A stretch of DNA of 47,191 nt. Source: a virus. Within the stretch, counting starts at the first letter, position 1, and every line of letters starts with the position of its first letter. The translations under genes were made by a program, and so were the position numbers. The notes under the pieces were generated by a model. The model worked only from the letters and a program-made list of their open reading frames with translations, was not told the origin of the DNA and ran no database searches. Below, one piece after another: positions 24,301 through 33,410 of the stretch. Location: IMG/VR virus record IMGVR_UViG_3300036850_000051, positions 1 through 47,191 of that record. One strand, 5' to 3'.

Positions 24301-27300
24301 ACTGCAAATCGGTGATCTGGATGCCGAGCGTCGTCAGCGCGCGCTTCACCTTCTCCGGCTGCTCGCTGAGCGGTTTGTCCCAATCGAGGAAGTCTTCGTT
24401 GCCGGGGATCTCGACGGTATAGGTGCGGCCGGGCCGCTCCGCCGGGATGACCTCGAGCTTGTCGCCGAAGAGATCGAGCGCCCGGAGCGCGGCGCGCCAG
24501 GTGTCCATGTCGTACTGATCGCGCGCCAGATCGCCGCTAAAGGTCTCGCCCTTCGCGTGCGTCTGCTCGAGATTGGCGATCGACTTGGTCAGATCCTCGC
24601 GGATGCGCGCCAGGCCTTCCTTCCCTGGCTTGACCCAATGCGTGCGCGCATCAACCTCGAGCAATCCCCGCTGCAGGTCCCGGTCCTGCGGCGTCGTCGT
24701 CGGCAATCCCTGCGCGTCCGTCGCGACGAAGTACAGTCCGATGTCCCGCTCGAAGAGATACACGCCATCGTAGGTAAGCCGCTTCGGGTGCTGCGGCCCG
24801 GCCAGCTTCGAGCGATACCAGTCGGCGACGCTGCGCTGCGAGGCGAAGTAGAGGCCCCAACCGTAGGCCTGCGCACCTTCGCCGCTCCCGATCGCGTTGA
24901 GCGTGAAGCGATCGAACCGATGCGGCGATCCGTGGAAGGCCGGCTGAAACAGTGTCGTCTGCTTGCCTTTGACCTTGGCGGCCTCCGGCGTGAGCGCGAA
25001 CGGCGCCTCGAACTCGGGCGTCGGCACTTCCGCTTCGCGCACCGCGCCCACTTCGCCGGGCAGCCGTGCCTGCACTTCGCCAGTCTCGAGCACGTCGGCC
25101 GCCGGCGTCGGCTCCGGCAGCTCGAGCAAGTCATCGAAAAGCGACTGCCCGAACTCCTCGATCTCGCCCTCTGTGGGTTCGACGGCCGGCGCTTCGGCCG
25201 CCGGCTCCGTCCACCACAGTTCCCCCGGGCGGACGTTCAGGAAGGCGTTCAGCACATCCATCGCCGCCGGCGACGCCGGCCCGGGCACGGCGAGCCCCTG
25301 GTTCTCGTAGTGGCCTTTGATGACCGCGTCCTCGAGGTCGGCCAGGAGCAGGTTCAGATCGGTGTACTTCGTCCACCGACCGGACGGGTCGGCCTCGAGC
25401 GACTCGCGAATCGAGTCGAGCGATCGACCGCCCTGGCCTTTGCCCAGGATGACGCCCGGCGCACCCTTGATGCCGGCGCGCAGCCGCGGCATGAACTTGC
25501 CGGCGCGTCGGCCGCGGGTGATGACGCCCTGGCCGGCCTGCAGCGACTCGAGCAGCCAGGCGACTTCGCCGGAGTAGCCGCCCATGCCCTTCGTCTCAGC
25601 GTCCAGGCCGATGCCGCCGGCTTTGGACACGGCGACGAGCAGCTCGCGCCAGCTCTGATCGTTTGCGAAGGATTCGAGGTCGCCGGCGATCTCTTGCGCG
25701 TGCGCGAGGCGCTCGAGGAAGCGCGCGGCTAGGACGTCGTCGTCGCCGGTGAAGCCGTTGCGGCGGGCGTCGTCGAGGAGCTGGTCGAAGTACTCGCGGG
25801 TTTCCGCGGGAACGAGCTGACGTTCGCCGCCTCGAGGACGCGCGATCGCGCCTGCTGGAGCGACAGCCCCGACGCCAACAGGCGCCAGAGGTTCCGCAAC
25901 ATCACGGCGTAGCTCGCCCCCTGGAGCAACGGCGGGTCCAGCTTCTTGGACTTTGCCGCCCCGGTCTTCGAGGATGCGGAAGCCGGTTGGTCCTTGGACG
26001 CCATAGGTCTCTCCCTGCCGCGGCTGATAGTCTACTGCTTCCGGTCCGACGAGTATGCGGCGCCGCCCCGTCCGGTCGAACACGACGAACTGCTCGCCGC
26101 GCGCCTGCATGCCTTGCTGCCGACGCTGCGCCTCGAGCGAGGCCGCCGATTCTAGGCTGCCGCCGATCTCGATTGCGCCTGGTTCGACGGCCTCGAGCGT
26201 CGCCGTGCCGGCGGAGGCCGCCAGGTCAGCGAAGCCGGGGATCTGCGCCAGGTCCTCGAGTCCAGGCTGGACAGCAGCCGGAGCGGGGATCGCCCCGGCT
26301 GCCGTAAGCGCCGGCTCTCGGACTGCACCCGCCGGCGGTGGTCCTTCCGCGAGCGATGGGCGCTCGACCGTCAGGCCGTACTCCGCGTAGAGCGCCGCCG
26401 GGTCGAGGCCGGCGCGCGCGGCGAGGCTGCCGATCGACGACTCGAAGAGCGCCGCGTAGGTCTCGGCCGTCTCGCGAGGCACGCCGGCGCCTTCGAGCTG
26501 CGCGAGGACCTGGTCTCGCACTTCCGCGCTGCGGCTCACGCCAGGCGCCGCCGCCTCCGTCATCGCGGCCGTGAGCTGCTCCTGAAACGCCTTGCCTTCG
26601 CGCGCGTTCATCTCGTCGGGCCCGAGCCGAAGTTCCTGAGCGAAAAAGGCGTGATGCTCCGTGCCGGCGAGCTTCACGGCGTAGCGCGCGGTCGGGATCT
26701 GCAGATCCTCGCCGGTGCGGATCGCCGTCTCGTACGCGTCGGGATCGCCGGTCAGCTCCGAGGCGACGTCGCGCGGGTCCAGCCCCTTGTCCTGCCAGTA
26801 CTGCGCGAACGTCTCGACCGGCGCGTACACGGTCGCGACCGGGCCGTCTTTCGTCGCCTGCTCGAGAAACTGCTGCGCCGCCGCCGGCATCCGCTGGATC
26901 GTTTGCGATTGACTGACGCCCTCGCCGAGCGCGACGAAGAAGGCCTCCGCCTGTTGCGCGCGTTGCGCCCGGCGCGCGTTCGCTGCCGCGGAGAGCGTCG
27001 GCCCCGGCGCGGCGACGAAGACGAAGCCCTGCGCCGCGGCGATCCCTTCCTGGACCAGATCGTCGAGGACGTCGGACGGCGTGCGGAGCTTGATGTCCTG
27101 GCCGGACGCGACCTTCCCCAGCTCGCCCGACATGATCGTGACGGCGCGTTGTGCGACTTCGACCGCGGTCTCGGCCGTCAGGACGCCAGCGTATTCCTTC
27201 ATCGCCGACGCCAGTGCCGCCCGCACGGTCGGATTGCGGAGCGCCTCGCGGATCGCGCCGCGCGCGGCGACGCCCTTCAGCTTGTCGAGGCCAGGGATCG

Positions 27301-28225
27301 ATCGGGCGAGGATGCCGAGCCCGACGACTTCCAGACCGGCATTAATGGCGCCCGCGGCAAACGCCGCGGCCTTCGCGACGGTCGGGTCGAGCGGCTTCCC
27401 CAGCTCGTCTTTGAAATCGAGGTACTCGTCATACGCGAGCCCAGCTTCCAGCTCGAATCCGAACTTGGCGCCGCCGATCGCTGCACCGACGCCCGCCCCG
27501 AATTTCGCGCCGGCGCCCGCGCCAGGCAGCGCGCCCGCGCCGGCGGTCGCCAGGCCGCCGCCGACGCCCCCGATGACGGCGCCGGTGGCCGCGCCGATCG
27601 CGGCCGGTGCCGCGGCGCTCTTGAAGCCGAAGAGCACGTTCGCGAGGAGCTGCGCGCCGCCTGTCACCGAGCTGCGGAACCAGCTATCCGCGGCACCGAG
27701 GCGACCGCCGTATTCCGCGTGAAACTTCTCGGCGTTGAGCTGGTCGCGTTCCGCTTGCGTGAGGTCGCGATAGAGCGACTGCGTTCGCAGGCCCGCGGCG
27801 CGCATCTGATGGACCGACTGCGCGAAGGCGCGCTGTGGCGCCGTGACGATCCACTCGAGCAGCCCGAGCTGCTCCATGTCGTCCTTGGCGAGCGCCGCAT
27901 TGTGCGGGTCGGCCGTCCACTCAGCGAGCGCCGGCGTTTCCTTCTGCATCGCGGCGTACGGCGTGGTATCGACCTTGACCCGCTTCGACAGATCGTCGAA
28001 GTTCCGCTCGACGACTTCTGGCGCGAGGCCCGTCGCCATCGAGAGCTTCCGGACGTCGGCCGCGCGATCGGGCGTCGTCGTCGCGGCTTCGATCTGCGCG
28101 CGGCGCATCGCCCGCGTGCGCGCGTTGTCGAGGTCGTCGAGCGTCTCGAGGAAGGGATTCGGCGGGGCCGGCGCCTGCTGCTCGTCGAGCGCGTCGAGCG
28201 CCTCGTCGAAAACGTTGAAGGCCAC
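18398..28225 (-). CDS. Giant internal virion / polyvalent ejection protein, 3275 aa (gp16-like)
   Basis: This 9.8 kb frame starts at a GTG directly after the previous stop. It occupies the T7 gp16 place, after gp14- and gp15-like genes. Visible regions: an amphipathic N-terminus; a Gly/Ala-rich hydrophobic stretch (about 190-255); an ADP-ribosyltransferase-like polyvalent domain (about 1096-1460) with [32 protein letters not shown] and the closing [16 protein letters not shown]; a linked polyvalent segment with [19 protein letters not shown] (about 1476-1550); a zincin-like HExxH (HEGAH, 2004-2008); long coiled-coil regions (2100-2620); and a conserved C-terminal domain (2790-2900) with a hydrophobic helix near 3138-3153. 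It is probably ejected with DNA, forming a channel and delivering enzymes. Enzyme activities are inferred. Confidence 0.88.
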   Translation of the reverse strand: MAFNVFDEALDALDEQQAPAPPNPFLETLDDLDNARTRAMRRAQIEAATTTPDRAADVRKLSMATGLAPEVVERNFDDLSKRVKVDTTPYAAMQKETPALAEWTADPHNAALAKDDMEQLGLLEWIVTAPQRAFAQSVHQMRAAGLRTQSLYRDLTQAERDQLNAEKFHAEYGGRLGAADSWFRSSVTGGAQLLANVLFGFKSAAAPAAIGAATGAVIGGVGGGLATAGAGALPGAGAGAKFGAGVGAAIGGAKFGFELEAGLAYDEYLDFKDELGKPLDPTVAKAAAFAAGAINAGLEVVGLGILARSIPGLDKLKGVAARGAIREALRNPTVRAALASAMKEYAGVLTAETAVEVAQRAVTIMSGELGKVASGQDIKLRTPSDVLDDLVQEGIAAAQGFVFVAAPGPTLSAAANARRAQRAQQAEAFFVALGEGVSQSQTIQRMPAAAQQFLEQATKDGPVATVYAPVETFAQYWQDKGLDPRDVASELTGDPDAYETAIRTGEDLQIPTARYAVKLAGTEHHAFFAQELRLGPDEMNAREGKAFQEQLTAAMTEAAAPGVSRSAEVRDQVLAQLEGAGVPRETAETYAALFESSIGSLAARAGLDPAALYAEYGLTVERPSLAEGPPPAGAVREPALTAAGAIPAPAAVQPGLEDLAQIPGFADLAASAGTATLEAVEPGAIEIGGSLESAASLEAQRRQQGMQARGEQFVVFDRTGRRRILVGPEAVDYQPRQGETYGVQGPTGFRILEDRGGKVQEAGPAVAPGGELRRDVAEPLAPVGVGAVAPAGAIARPRGGERQLVPAETREYFDQLLDDARRNGFTGDDDVLAARFLERLAHAQEIAGDLESFANDQSWRELLVAVSKAGGIGLDAETKGMGGYSGEVAWLLESLQAGQGVITRGRRAGKFMPRLRAGIKGAPGVILGKGQGGRSLDSIRESLEADPSGRWTKYTDLNLLLADLEDAVIKGHYENQGLAVPGPASPAAMDVLNAFLNVRPGELWWTEPAAEAPAVEPTEGEIEEFGQSLFDDLLELPEPTPAADVLETGEVQARLPGEVGAVREAEVPTPEFEAPFALTPEAAKVKGKQTTLFQPAFHGSPHRFDRFTLNAIGSGEGAQAYGWGLYFASQRSVADWYRSKLAGPQHPKRLTYDGVYLFERDIGLYFVATDAQGLPTTTPQDRDLQRGLLEVDARTHWVKPGKEGLARIREDLTKSIANLEQTHAKGETFSGDLARDQYDMDTWRAALRALDLFGDKLEVIPAERPGRTYTVEIPGNEDFLDWDKPLSEQPEKVKRALTTLGIQITDLQYPTLEEALELFNEPHVLEAAQEDIGTRETFREGYLLAKNGDDQGFRTWWARWGGSITGWADLETTPHRTGETVYRDLQQLALERHRTEFGGGVVYYPPSWGKAQEMASKLLLEQGVAGLRYLDAFSRGGAAEGSYNFVVFDDSLVEIVQYDQPGAPRLSAIHQLSADNLKFAARMGGIAVPSIAVLPEGTPALKGYGDVTLIGTSALGDPARQPVFDADIYSATFPKPEYGKAKTKDAQALVNRFRRLAQKFDEAGLVDQLWDRAINRPDPAESIRLLRRSPAAMALFLEEQGITLEPILRDANMEVPFVAQPAFQAFLEATGGIEHLARHDHADTAYRTKLADAIRAAIAEHAASVEETDADLADHIRRRGVENWIEDDGLPPFGWTLRLERSIQAIGRKDVSFTETREALEEALRGKEAAFQAWIDDQVLRIHPPPQLTVNRRKVPYTLANIVEHMTGGRRVKAVEKTLTFGEGAARAYAATRFTDIEWMRNAAYQIRPEQEIDEAREHAKKLLEAWRDAVLEYSTLTDWRGQLDTWHALDASMRALAKWAGKGQTAKNLRAALVREGFVNVPSAVVQQGVEAGKAFLEAPVPYFESKPQRAVGIDEFAGAVIPTTADEETRAILAQAGVRVAEYDPAVPESRDATLNALRTALAAEGRDVLFQGDKRGSIRWGPNRQMTINLLERADLSTFLHEGAHFFLEVFGDLADKLIALPPEQVTAPQKALLADYNALLKWMGVASRDDVTLEQHEQFARGFEAYLMEGKAPSLELREAFARFRAWLLGIYRTLRGLNVQLTDEVRKVFDRMLASDQAILEAEAAGRVEAMFTTAESAGMSAAEFDLYRAKIAEASRSAREQVDRRILAEVQREQTAQWKESRAAIETEVTQEIQQQPVYRALAAMQRGTQPDGSPLVEGILEAEPMKLSRRMLVERYGEGRLKRLPKPYIYRRNDGLDPDTVAAAFGFSSGDELLAAIEQAPAMKAAIQAETERRMLAEHGSLLLDGTLQEKAQTALSNEDRELVIRAELRALGRLWRQVRPFVRAAREEGRAAVEAARAETAAAEAETRALERKGRGGPAVIRAGIPPAAVLREAARARVARTKVRDLRPQVFWSASRRAAQQAIEAAARQDFDRAIVKKQEELLNLALYREAARTVDDVDQRVRRAKDLGKPPARARLGLAGEAYLDQVDGILDRYEFAPVSQKVLDRRASLRKFVAALEGEGLPVDLPEELLEETRRTNYAELTVEELIGVTDGLAQIVHLARLKSRLLRRAEQRELDQVAGGIADSIREHARRAPRAAARDRRPSDERRRAVSDFFAGHRKLASMLRELDGFVDGGPAWEAIMRPLNEAGAREAELNADATRRFAQLVERAFPGKQKQALYTRIAIPAVGRSLSRMERLMVALNWGNDGNRDRVRRAEGWSDQQVQAILDTLTAADLDFVQGVFDFLDSYWPDIKAKQERVYGVAPEKVEATPIAASAGTIKGGYFPLKYDDRLSARAIAALDLEAANLARQAAYTQATTRRGHTKERIARVKLPVRLDFGVMFEHVAQVIHDLTHHETLIDVGRVLAHSDVQQAILETQGDLVYKQIRGSIRDVAFGDVPAVNGFERAINHVRMGATIAGLGWNLAVAFLQPIGLSNSMVRIGPTWVAKGLARWLRNPFTMVETVHWITEKSAFMRARGRTQQREINEIRNQVGVETGRFTGWVEQALRKTTFDTVTKQGITDSYFWMIQQMQRIADVPTWLGAYEKAMAGGELEDRAVALADQAVLDSQGGGQIKDLAQVQRGGPMMRLWTNFYSYFNVVYNQAVESRRRTRIKNPAEVGRLASDYLMLFIVPATLGLLLRESLRPRRKDDEDEFAKRLILEQLSYIAGTMLGLREVSGALQGYYGYEGPAGARAFAALSRLGQQIQQGELDEAFWRALNSVAGVIFHYPATQVERTTTGVAAIAEGRTSRPTAVVAGPPRER

Positions 28226-29983
28226 TTAGCGGCGACTCCTGACGAGTGTCTCGAGGTAGAGGTCGAGCACGGCCGCATCAGACACCGGTCGATTCCGCGC
28301 GCGGAGCGCCTGTTCGATTTGCTCGCGCGTCGCCGTCGGGATGTCCGCCGCGGTGAGATTAAGCAGGCGCTTCTCCGTATTCAGGAACGGCTTGCCGCCG
28401 GGGAAGATGTTCCACCAGGAGCCGGGCACGGTCACGTTCTGCGCGAGCAGCGAGTCGATCTCCGACTGGATGTCGGTGTTCGTCGCTTTCTTCCCTCCGG
28501 CCTGCAGCAATTCGACGCGGCGATCGACCATGCGCCGAAGCTGCGCGATGGCTTTCCCCTGCGGCGTGTCCGGCTTCGCGTTCGGGTCGATCCCGTGGAG
28601 CGCGAGGGTGTCATCGACGAGCTGGACCTTCGTGCGAAACGGCGCCAGGTCCTTCTCGGTGGCGTTCCGATCGGCGTTTTTGATCGAGAGCTGCAGCCCG
28701 GCGAGCTGCTTGAACTCGACGTCGTCGAGCTTGTGCCGATAGTTCAGGAGGTTCTGCGAGGTGAAAATCTCCGGCGTGTCGGCCGCCTGCTGCATCAGCG
28801 CGTAGTAGGTCGGCAGGTCGGTCTGGATTGGCGTGCCGGCCGCCTTCTGCCGCGCGTACGAGAGCATGGCCGATCGCGTCGCCCCGCTGTAGCTCGCCCA
28901 CTGGACCGGCTGGATTGCCGTCACGTCGCCCGTGCGGTCGATGACGTCGTAGCCTTGCCGCATCGAGGCTTCCGCCGCCTCGCGCTCTTCGCGCTCCGAG
29001 ACGATGGCGTTGTGCTCGATCCGCTGCTCGACCAGGTCGCGGAGCCGGGCATCGTCGATCTGTCGCGCCTTCTCGCGCTGCTGGGTGAGCGTCCCGCCGG
29101 CGCGGATGATTTCGTCCGCGGCTTTCTGCGACTCGCTGCGCGCTGTGCCCTCGTCGAGCGCCTTCATGACGTTGTCGAGCTGTGTGCCCTCGATTTGGCC
29201 CTTCGTCGCCTCGAAGTACGCGGACGCCGCCTTGTCGTTCTCTTTGGCGAGGAGCTGACCGATGACGCCGACGTGAGTCTGTGAGGTCACGGCGCGGACC
29301 TGGGCCTCGATCATTTCCGGGCCCAGCCCGAGCGTCGGGCCGTTGGTGCGGATCGCCGTGACGGCCTTTTCCAGCTCGACTCGGACCATGCGCGGGTCGA
29401 GTGCATTCTGCATCGCCGCCTGGACGCTGTTCTCGACGTGCGACTTCAGCTCGCCGGCGCGAAACTCCTGCATCTCGCCGAAGACATGCCGGCGGACCTG
29501 CAGATCGATGCCCTGCCACTCCTGCGATCGCATCCGTTGAAACGCGGCCTTCTGATCGTCGTTGCCGAGCCCGGCCTCGAGATCGCCCGCGATCTTGTCG
29601 AACTCGTCGCGGATCTGCTCCGGCAGCGGCATCGCGTTCTCGCCCCTGATCGTCAAGGCGCCGCCATTCGGATCGTAGAGCCGCTGATTCTTCCAATCGG
29701 AGAGCGCGTTCGAGGCTTTCAGCAGCGCGGTCTGGTTCGCCTTGTCGCGCTCTTCTGCCTGGACGCGCGCGTAGAGCGAGACGCCCAGGCGGGCAACCTG
29801 CTCGCCGAATCCCGCGCGCGCCTCGAGCGTCTGCGCCTTGCCCGCTTCGCGCGTGGCCTCGAGGCGCCCGCGGGCCAGCTCCGCCGCGCCCCCTTCGGAC
29901 TCAAACGTCGCTGCGGCGCGCCGGCGCACGCCAGGCAGCGCCGTGGGTGAGACCTGCCGCTCGAGCCGCCGGACAGTGGGCAT
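28226..29983 (-). CDS. Internal virion protein, T7 gp15-like, 585 aa
   Basis: A long, mostly helical protein (coiled segments about 30-110, 190-250, 290-350) with two mixed regions and no enzyme motif. Its length, helical content and position between the gp14-like and giant gp16-like genes match the gp15 core protein of T7-type ejectosomes, which forms the periplasmic tube. The ATG lies just after the previous stop. Assignment rests on order and composition more than on a motif. Confidence 0.72.
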   Translation of the reverse strand: MPTVRRLERQVSPTALPGVRRRAAATFESEGGAAELARGRLEATREAGKAQTLEARAGFGEQVARLGVSLYARVQAEERDKANQTALLKASNALSDWKNQRLYDPNGGALTIRGENAMPLPEQIRDEFDKIAGDLEAGLGNDDQKAAFQRMRSQEWQGIDLQVRRHVFGEMQEFRAGELKSHVENSVQAAMQNALDPRMVRVELEKAVTAIRTNGPTLGLGPEMIEAQVRAVTSQTHVGVIGQLLAKENDKAASAYFEATKGQIEGTQLDNVMKALDEGTARSESQKAADEIIRAGGTLTQQREKARQIDDARLRDLVEQRIEHNAIVSEREEREAAEASMRQGYDVIDRTGDVTAIQPVQWASYSGATRSAMLSYARQKAAGTPIQTDLPTYYALMQQAADTPEIFTSQNLLNYRHKLDDVEFKQLAGLQLSIKNADRNATEKDLAPFRTKVQLVDDTLALHGIDPNAKPDTPQGKAIAQLRRMVDRRVELLQAGGKKATNTDIQSEIDSLLAQNVTVPGSWWNIFPGGKPFLNTEKRLLNLTAADIPTATREQIEQALRARNRPVSDAAVLDLYLETLVRSRR

Positions 29984-29986
29984 CGT

Positions 29987-30193
29987 CTATGGTTTCCAGT
30001 CGAGCAGCCGAACCTGCTCATGAAAGCCGCAGCGCAAGACCGCACATTCCACCGAAGGCGTCACGGCCCCATCGGCCGCGATCTGATGGTCGAGGCACGC
30101 GGCCGTGCCGCACGTCGGGCACGCGACGACGACGCGCCCCTTCCACGTCCACCAGGTGCCCCAGGTGCCGGGTTTCCCCTGCGGAATGTCCAC
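29987..30193 (-). CDS. Small zinc-binding protein, 68 aa
   Basis: The GTG at 30193 has GGAGGG upstream and lies just after the gp14-like stop. The product has a Trp-rich start (GTWGTWWTWKG) and CPTCGTAACLDH, then later CAVLRCGFH, which could bind one zinc ion. It is unusual to find a zinc-site protein inside the internal-virion cluster. Role unknown. Confidence 0.68.
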   Translation of the reverse strand: MDIPQGKPGTWGTWWTWKGRVVVACPTCGTAACLDHQIAADGAVTPSVECAVLRCGFHEQVRLLDWKP

Positions 30194-30195
30194 CG

Positions 30196-30834
30196 CTACC
30201 CTCCGCCGCCACGGCTGAAGCCGTAGCGCGCCATCACGAGCTGCGAGCCCGTCGAGAGGATCGAACCGGCCGCGCCCCAATTCGCCGAACTGCGCGCCGC
30301 CTTGCCCTGCTCGAAGCCGGCCTCGCGTGCCAGGCGACCGGATTCCGCGGCGAACTCCCCTTCCTGGCGTGCGATCCGCGCGCGCTGCCGGATGTCTTCC
30401 GCCTCGACGCGATAGCCCCAGGCCTCACGCGCCGCGTTCGTCTTGACCGTGAGTGCATCCAGCTCGCCCTGAAAGGCCGTGTCGGCCTGAACGTCCACCG
30501 CCGAGCCGTACCCGACGTCCACGTTCCCAGCGGCGATGCCGGCGCGTTGCTCGCCGACGAGCACCTTGACACGCTGCCGGAACCGGTTGGCGTCCAGCTC
30601 GCCGCGCGCTAGGGCGTCCTTCGCCTGCAGGTCGGCCACCGCCGCGTTGAACTCCGCGAGCGCCGCCTGTGACTCCGCCGCGCGCTGCGCGGCCAGGCCG
30701 GCGCGCTCCTCGCCCTCGCCCTGCCGCTGGAAGGCGCGCTGCTGCGCACGGCCGGCGCGGATCTGGTTGACCGCCGAGAACGCCGTGCCGGCGCCGGCGA
30801 GCGTGAGCGCGAGAATCGAGCTGAAGCCGGCCAT
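30196..30834 (-). CDS. Internal virion core protein, T7 gp14 family, 212 aa
   Basis: From the ATG at 30834 the sequence has a hydrophobic N-terminal helix (SILALTLAGAGTAFSAVNQI), a long helix of Ala/Gln/Arg (AQQRAFQRQ...DALARGELDANRFRQRV), and the family-typical GNVDVGYGSAVDVQADTAFQ...ELDALTVKTNAAREAWGYRV. This strongly matches the gp14-type virion core protein that inserts in the outer membrane during DNA ejection. It precedes gp15- and gp16-like genes in the expected order. Confidence 0.88.
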   Translation of the reverse strand: MAGFSSILALTLAGAGTAFSAVNQIRAGRAQQRAFQRQGEGEERAGLAAQRAAESQAALAEFNAAVADLQAKDALARGELDANRFRQRVKVLVGEQRAGIAAGNVDVGYGSAVDVQADTAFQGELDALTVKTNAAREAWGYRVEAEDIRQRARIARQEGEFAAESGRLAREAGFEQGKAARSSANWGAAGSILSTGSQLVMARYGFSRGGGG

Positions 30835-30838
30835 GCTC

Positions 30839-31192
30839 TTACGTCTTCTCCGCCTTGTCCCCGTCGTAGAGCTTCTCTGCCGCATCGGGCGCGGTCTCGG
30901 ACTCGGATCTCACGCTCAGATCCGTGATTTGGAGCGAGACCGACCGGCGTTCGCCCTCGCCGGTTTTGTTGCTCGAGACGCTCGTCACTTCCGCGCGCGC
31001 GTAGACGATCACCGACTTGCCGACCTTCGGCAGCTCGAGGTCCAGCTTGTCGAGCGAATCTTCGTCGAGCGTGAGCGCCAGGCCATAGGGGTAGATCGGG
31101 CCGTCCTTCGTCCCTTCGGCCAGGGAGGCGAACCTGTCCTCCCTGGCCTTTGGATCGATCTTCATGCTGACCATCTTTGTCGTGTGCGGCAC
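30839..31192 (-). CDS. Capsid staple protein, 117 aa
   Basis: I start it at a GTG (31192) directly behind the nozzle gene's stop because GGAGGT lies five bases upstream. The core IYPYGLALTLDEDSLDKLDL, then PKVGKSVIVYARAEVTSVSS and RSVSLQITDLSV matches the small capsid staple family that links capsid hexamers. The N-terminus is basic, and the C-terminal tail is acidic and probably flexible. Expected in the virion at the capsid surface. Confidence 0.82.
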   Translation of the reverse strand: MPHTTKMVSMKIDPKAREDRFASLAEGTKDGPIYPYGLALTLDEDSLDKLDLELPKVGKSVIVYARAEVTSVSSNKTGEGERRSVSLQITDLSVRSESETAPDAAEKLYDGDKAEKT

Positions 31193-31193
31193 G

Positions 31194-33410
31194 TTAACCT
31201 CCAAGCTCGACGCTCGGTACGACGCCGAGAATTGTGAGCGGCAGCGGGTCCTGCATCCGGATCAGCACACGCCCCTCTTTGTCGAACGCGGAGCTGAGAT
31301 TCAGCTCGAGTTGCCCCGTGTTCAGATCCGCCGTGCCCTCCCAGGCCGATGGCTCAAACTTGCGAAGCCGCGTCGCATCCGGCCCGGCGTAGAACGCGCG
31401 CGCGCTGCGATCGACGAGCAAGCTCACGGCCTGCACGCGCTTTTTCTTGTCTCGAATATTCGAGCCCTCGACGTCGAGCGAGAGTAGTTCGATCTCGCCG
31501 AAGCGGATTGGCAGACCGATATGGACGTTTGTGAAGTTTGCCGTCAACCGGATCTTGCCAGCCGTCACGGTGAAACTCGCGGCGGAGCTGCTCGTCGGAT
31601 CGCCATTGAAAATCACTTGCCCATCCGCGTAAACCGCGACGATCTTTCCGTTCAGATGGTCGAGCCCGGCGAACTCGTCGGCCGGCGTACCCGAGTACGA
31701 GAGTCCGGAGTCCACGAAGAACGACGTCGAATGCACGAAGCCGTCTTTCAGATCCCGCCGCTCGAGCTTCTCGATGTAGCGTTTCGTCGCGCCACCAATC
31801 GTCCGGCTGATGACACAGTACAGCACGTCGGTCTCCGCCTCCGGGATGACAACCGCATCCTCGAAGAGCCCGTCCGTGTCGTGCCGGTGCCAGCCCCATA
31901 TCTCCTGATCGGGCACGTAGGTCAGCCCGAGCAACACGCCGTCCGATCGCACGCACCAGATGATCGAGTCCGGGACCTGCTGATAGTCGAGCGAGACGAC
32001 GGTCACGCGCCGGAACAGATGCGTCGCGAAGATCGTCAGGTCGCGGCCGGCGAGCCCCTCGACTTGCTGATCGAAGCGCAGCTCGCGGACCACGGAGCCG
32101 CGGGCCTGCACGTAGAGGATCGCGTTCCCGACGACTGCCGCGCGGACGCTCGAGATACCGACATACGTCTCCTGGTCGGCGTTGATCGAGCTAGGCGTGA
32201 TTGGCGTCTTCGGCCCGCCTCCGCCGGTGACGGTCCACTCGCCGCCATCCGTGAGGAGAATCAGCCCGGCCTTGAGCGCGACAAGGTGCCGGATCGCGTG
32301 ATGATTGTTGCCGGCCAGGCGGAACGTGATCGAGTCGTCGTCCTGGAGCGGCGAGCTGATGCCGAAGTTCGACCGGAAGCCGATGCGCGAGCCGAAGATG
32401 GCGTCCGGCTCGTTGTTCGTGTTCGCGAAGAACCGGCGTTGCTGGTACTGCGCGGCCGTCGTCGGAAACTCGTTCGACGACTGAAAGAGCACGCGCGCGA
32501 CCGGTGGCGTGACGTCGAAGTCGGGGACGAAGCCGGTGTCACGAAAGCTGTTGCTCGAGGCGGTCCCGACGAAGCCGAAGACCCCATTGTTGTAGGGGTC
32601 ACAATACACGTAGTACTCCGCCGCGCCCGTCACGGCATTCCAGTTCAGCACGTTCGGCGCGGTGGGCGTCGGCTCCGCCGCGTTGGCAATCGTGACGGCG
32701 CCGGTCGGGTTGGACTCCTCGTACGTGTCGGCCGCCGCCGTCGTGACGACATACTTGTAGGTGAGCGTGCCGGCGGCGCCGGCGGTGCCCGTGAGCCCGG
32801 TTGGCGCGGCGATTGTCGGCGCGGTCGAGACCGTCCGCAGCACCCAGCGCGTCGTCCCCTCGAAGACCAGCTCGCGCGGTTGCTGCGTCAGGTGCGTCAA
32901 CGTGATGACGTTCCCGCTCTGGTTCCAATTCGGCAGCGCCGTGATCAGATACGGCGTCGGGATCTCATAGATCGCGCCGGTGAGCGCGTGCCAGAAGGAG
33001 GCGTTCGGCGGGACCTGATTCGTGTTGGCCGTGTGGCAGTAGTAATTCACGCCGGCCTGGACAACCAGGTCGCCGGGAATGTAGGCCGTCGCGCTCGACC
33101 AGGCCGGCACGCCGGCGACGGCGATCGCCGCGCCGTTCTTGAAGAAGCGGAAGTAGCCCTGCCCCATCTCGATCGCGAAGCCGATGCCGTCTGAGCCGAC
33201 GTAGCGCATCAGGCGCGTGCCGGCGGTCGTCGTCTTCGCCGCGGCGACGAACTTCAGGCCGGCGCGGTTCGAGACCCCGCCTTCGCGATGGACGAGAAAG
33301 TTGCGGCAGGTTCGCAGCCCTGTCTGGTATTTCGCCTGGTCGGCCCGAGAGTGCAGGACCGGCGCCAGCTCGCCGGCGGCAAACGACCGCTGGATGATCG
33401 ACTCGCCCAT
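31194..33410 (-). CDS. Tail nozzle protein (tail tubular protein B-like), 738 aa
   Basis: The start (IIQRSFAAGELAPVLHSRAD, then TGLRTCRNFLVHREGGVSNR) is highly characteristic of the nozzle / tail tubular B family in epsilon15- and BPP-1-type podoviruses. The middle contains a fibronectin-III-like insert (about 200-300, TGTAGAAGTLTYKYVVTT). The C-terminal half is a beta-propeller-like region (YVGISSVRAAVVGNAILYVQ). It forms the tail tip through which DNA passes, attached to the adaptor encoded just upstream. The ATG directly follows the upstream TAG. Confidence 0.9.
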   Translation of the reverse strand: MGESIIQRSFAAGELAPVLHSRADQAKYQTGLRTCRNFLVHREGGVSNRAGLKFVAAAKTTTAGTRLMRYVGSDGIGFAIEMGQGYFRFFKNGAAIAVAGVPAWSSATAYIPGDLVVQAGVNYYCHTANTNQVPPNASFWHALTGAIYEIPTPYLITALPNWNQSGNVITLTHLTQQPRELVFEGTTRWVLRTVSTAPTIAAPTGLTGTAGAAGTLTYKYVVTTAAADTYEESNPTGAVTIANAAEPTPTAPNVLNWNAVTGAAEYYVYCDPYNNGVFGFVGTASSNSFRDTGFVPDFDVTPPVARVLFQSSNEFPTTAAQYQQRRFFANTNNEPDAIFGSRIGFRSNFGISSPLQDDDSITFRLAGNNHHAIRHLVALKAGLILLTDGGEWTVTGGGGPKTPITPSSINADQETYVGISSVRAAVVGNAILYVQARGSVVRELRFDQQVEGLAGRDLTIFATHLFRRVTVVSLDYQQVPDSIIWCVRSDGVLLGLTYVPDQEIWGWHRHDTDGLFEDAVVIPEAETDVLYCVISRTIGGATKRYIEKLERRDLKDGFVHSTSFFVDSGLSYSGTPADEFAGLDHLNGKIVAVYADGQVIFNGDPTSSSAASFTVTAGKIRLTANFTNVHIGLPIRFGEIELLSLDVEGSNIRDKKKRVQAVSLLVDRSARAFYAGPDATRLRKFEPSAWEGTADLNTGQLELNLSSAFDKEGRVLIRMQDPLPLTILGVVPSVELGG

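Noticed and set aside
22040-25732. Plus-strand open frame of 1230 codons opposite the giant virion gene
   Set aside because: It is the complement of strongly conserved coding sequence, has shadow-type composition (Leu/Arg/Asp-rich), and no ribosome site. Long antisense frames are expected opposite GC-rich genes.
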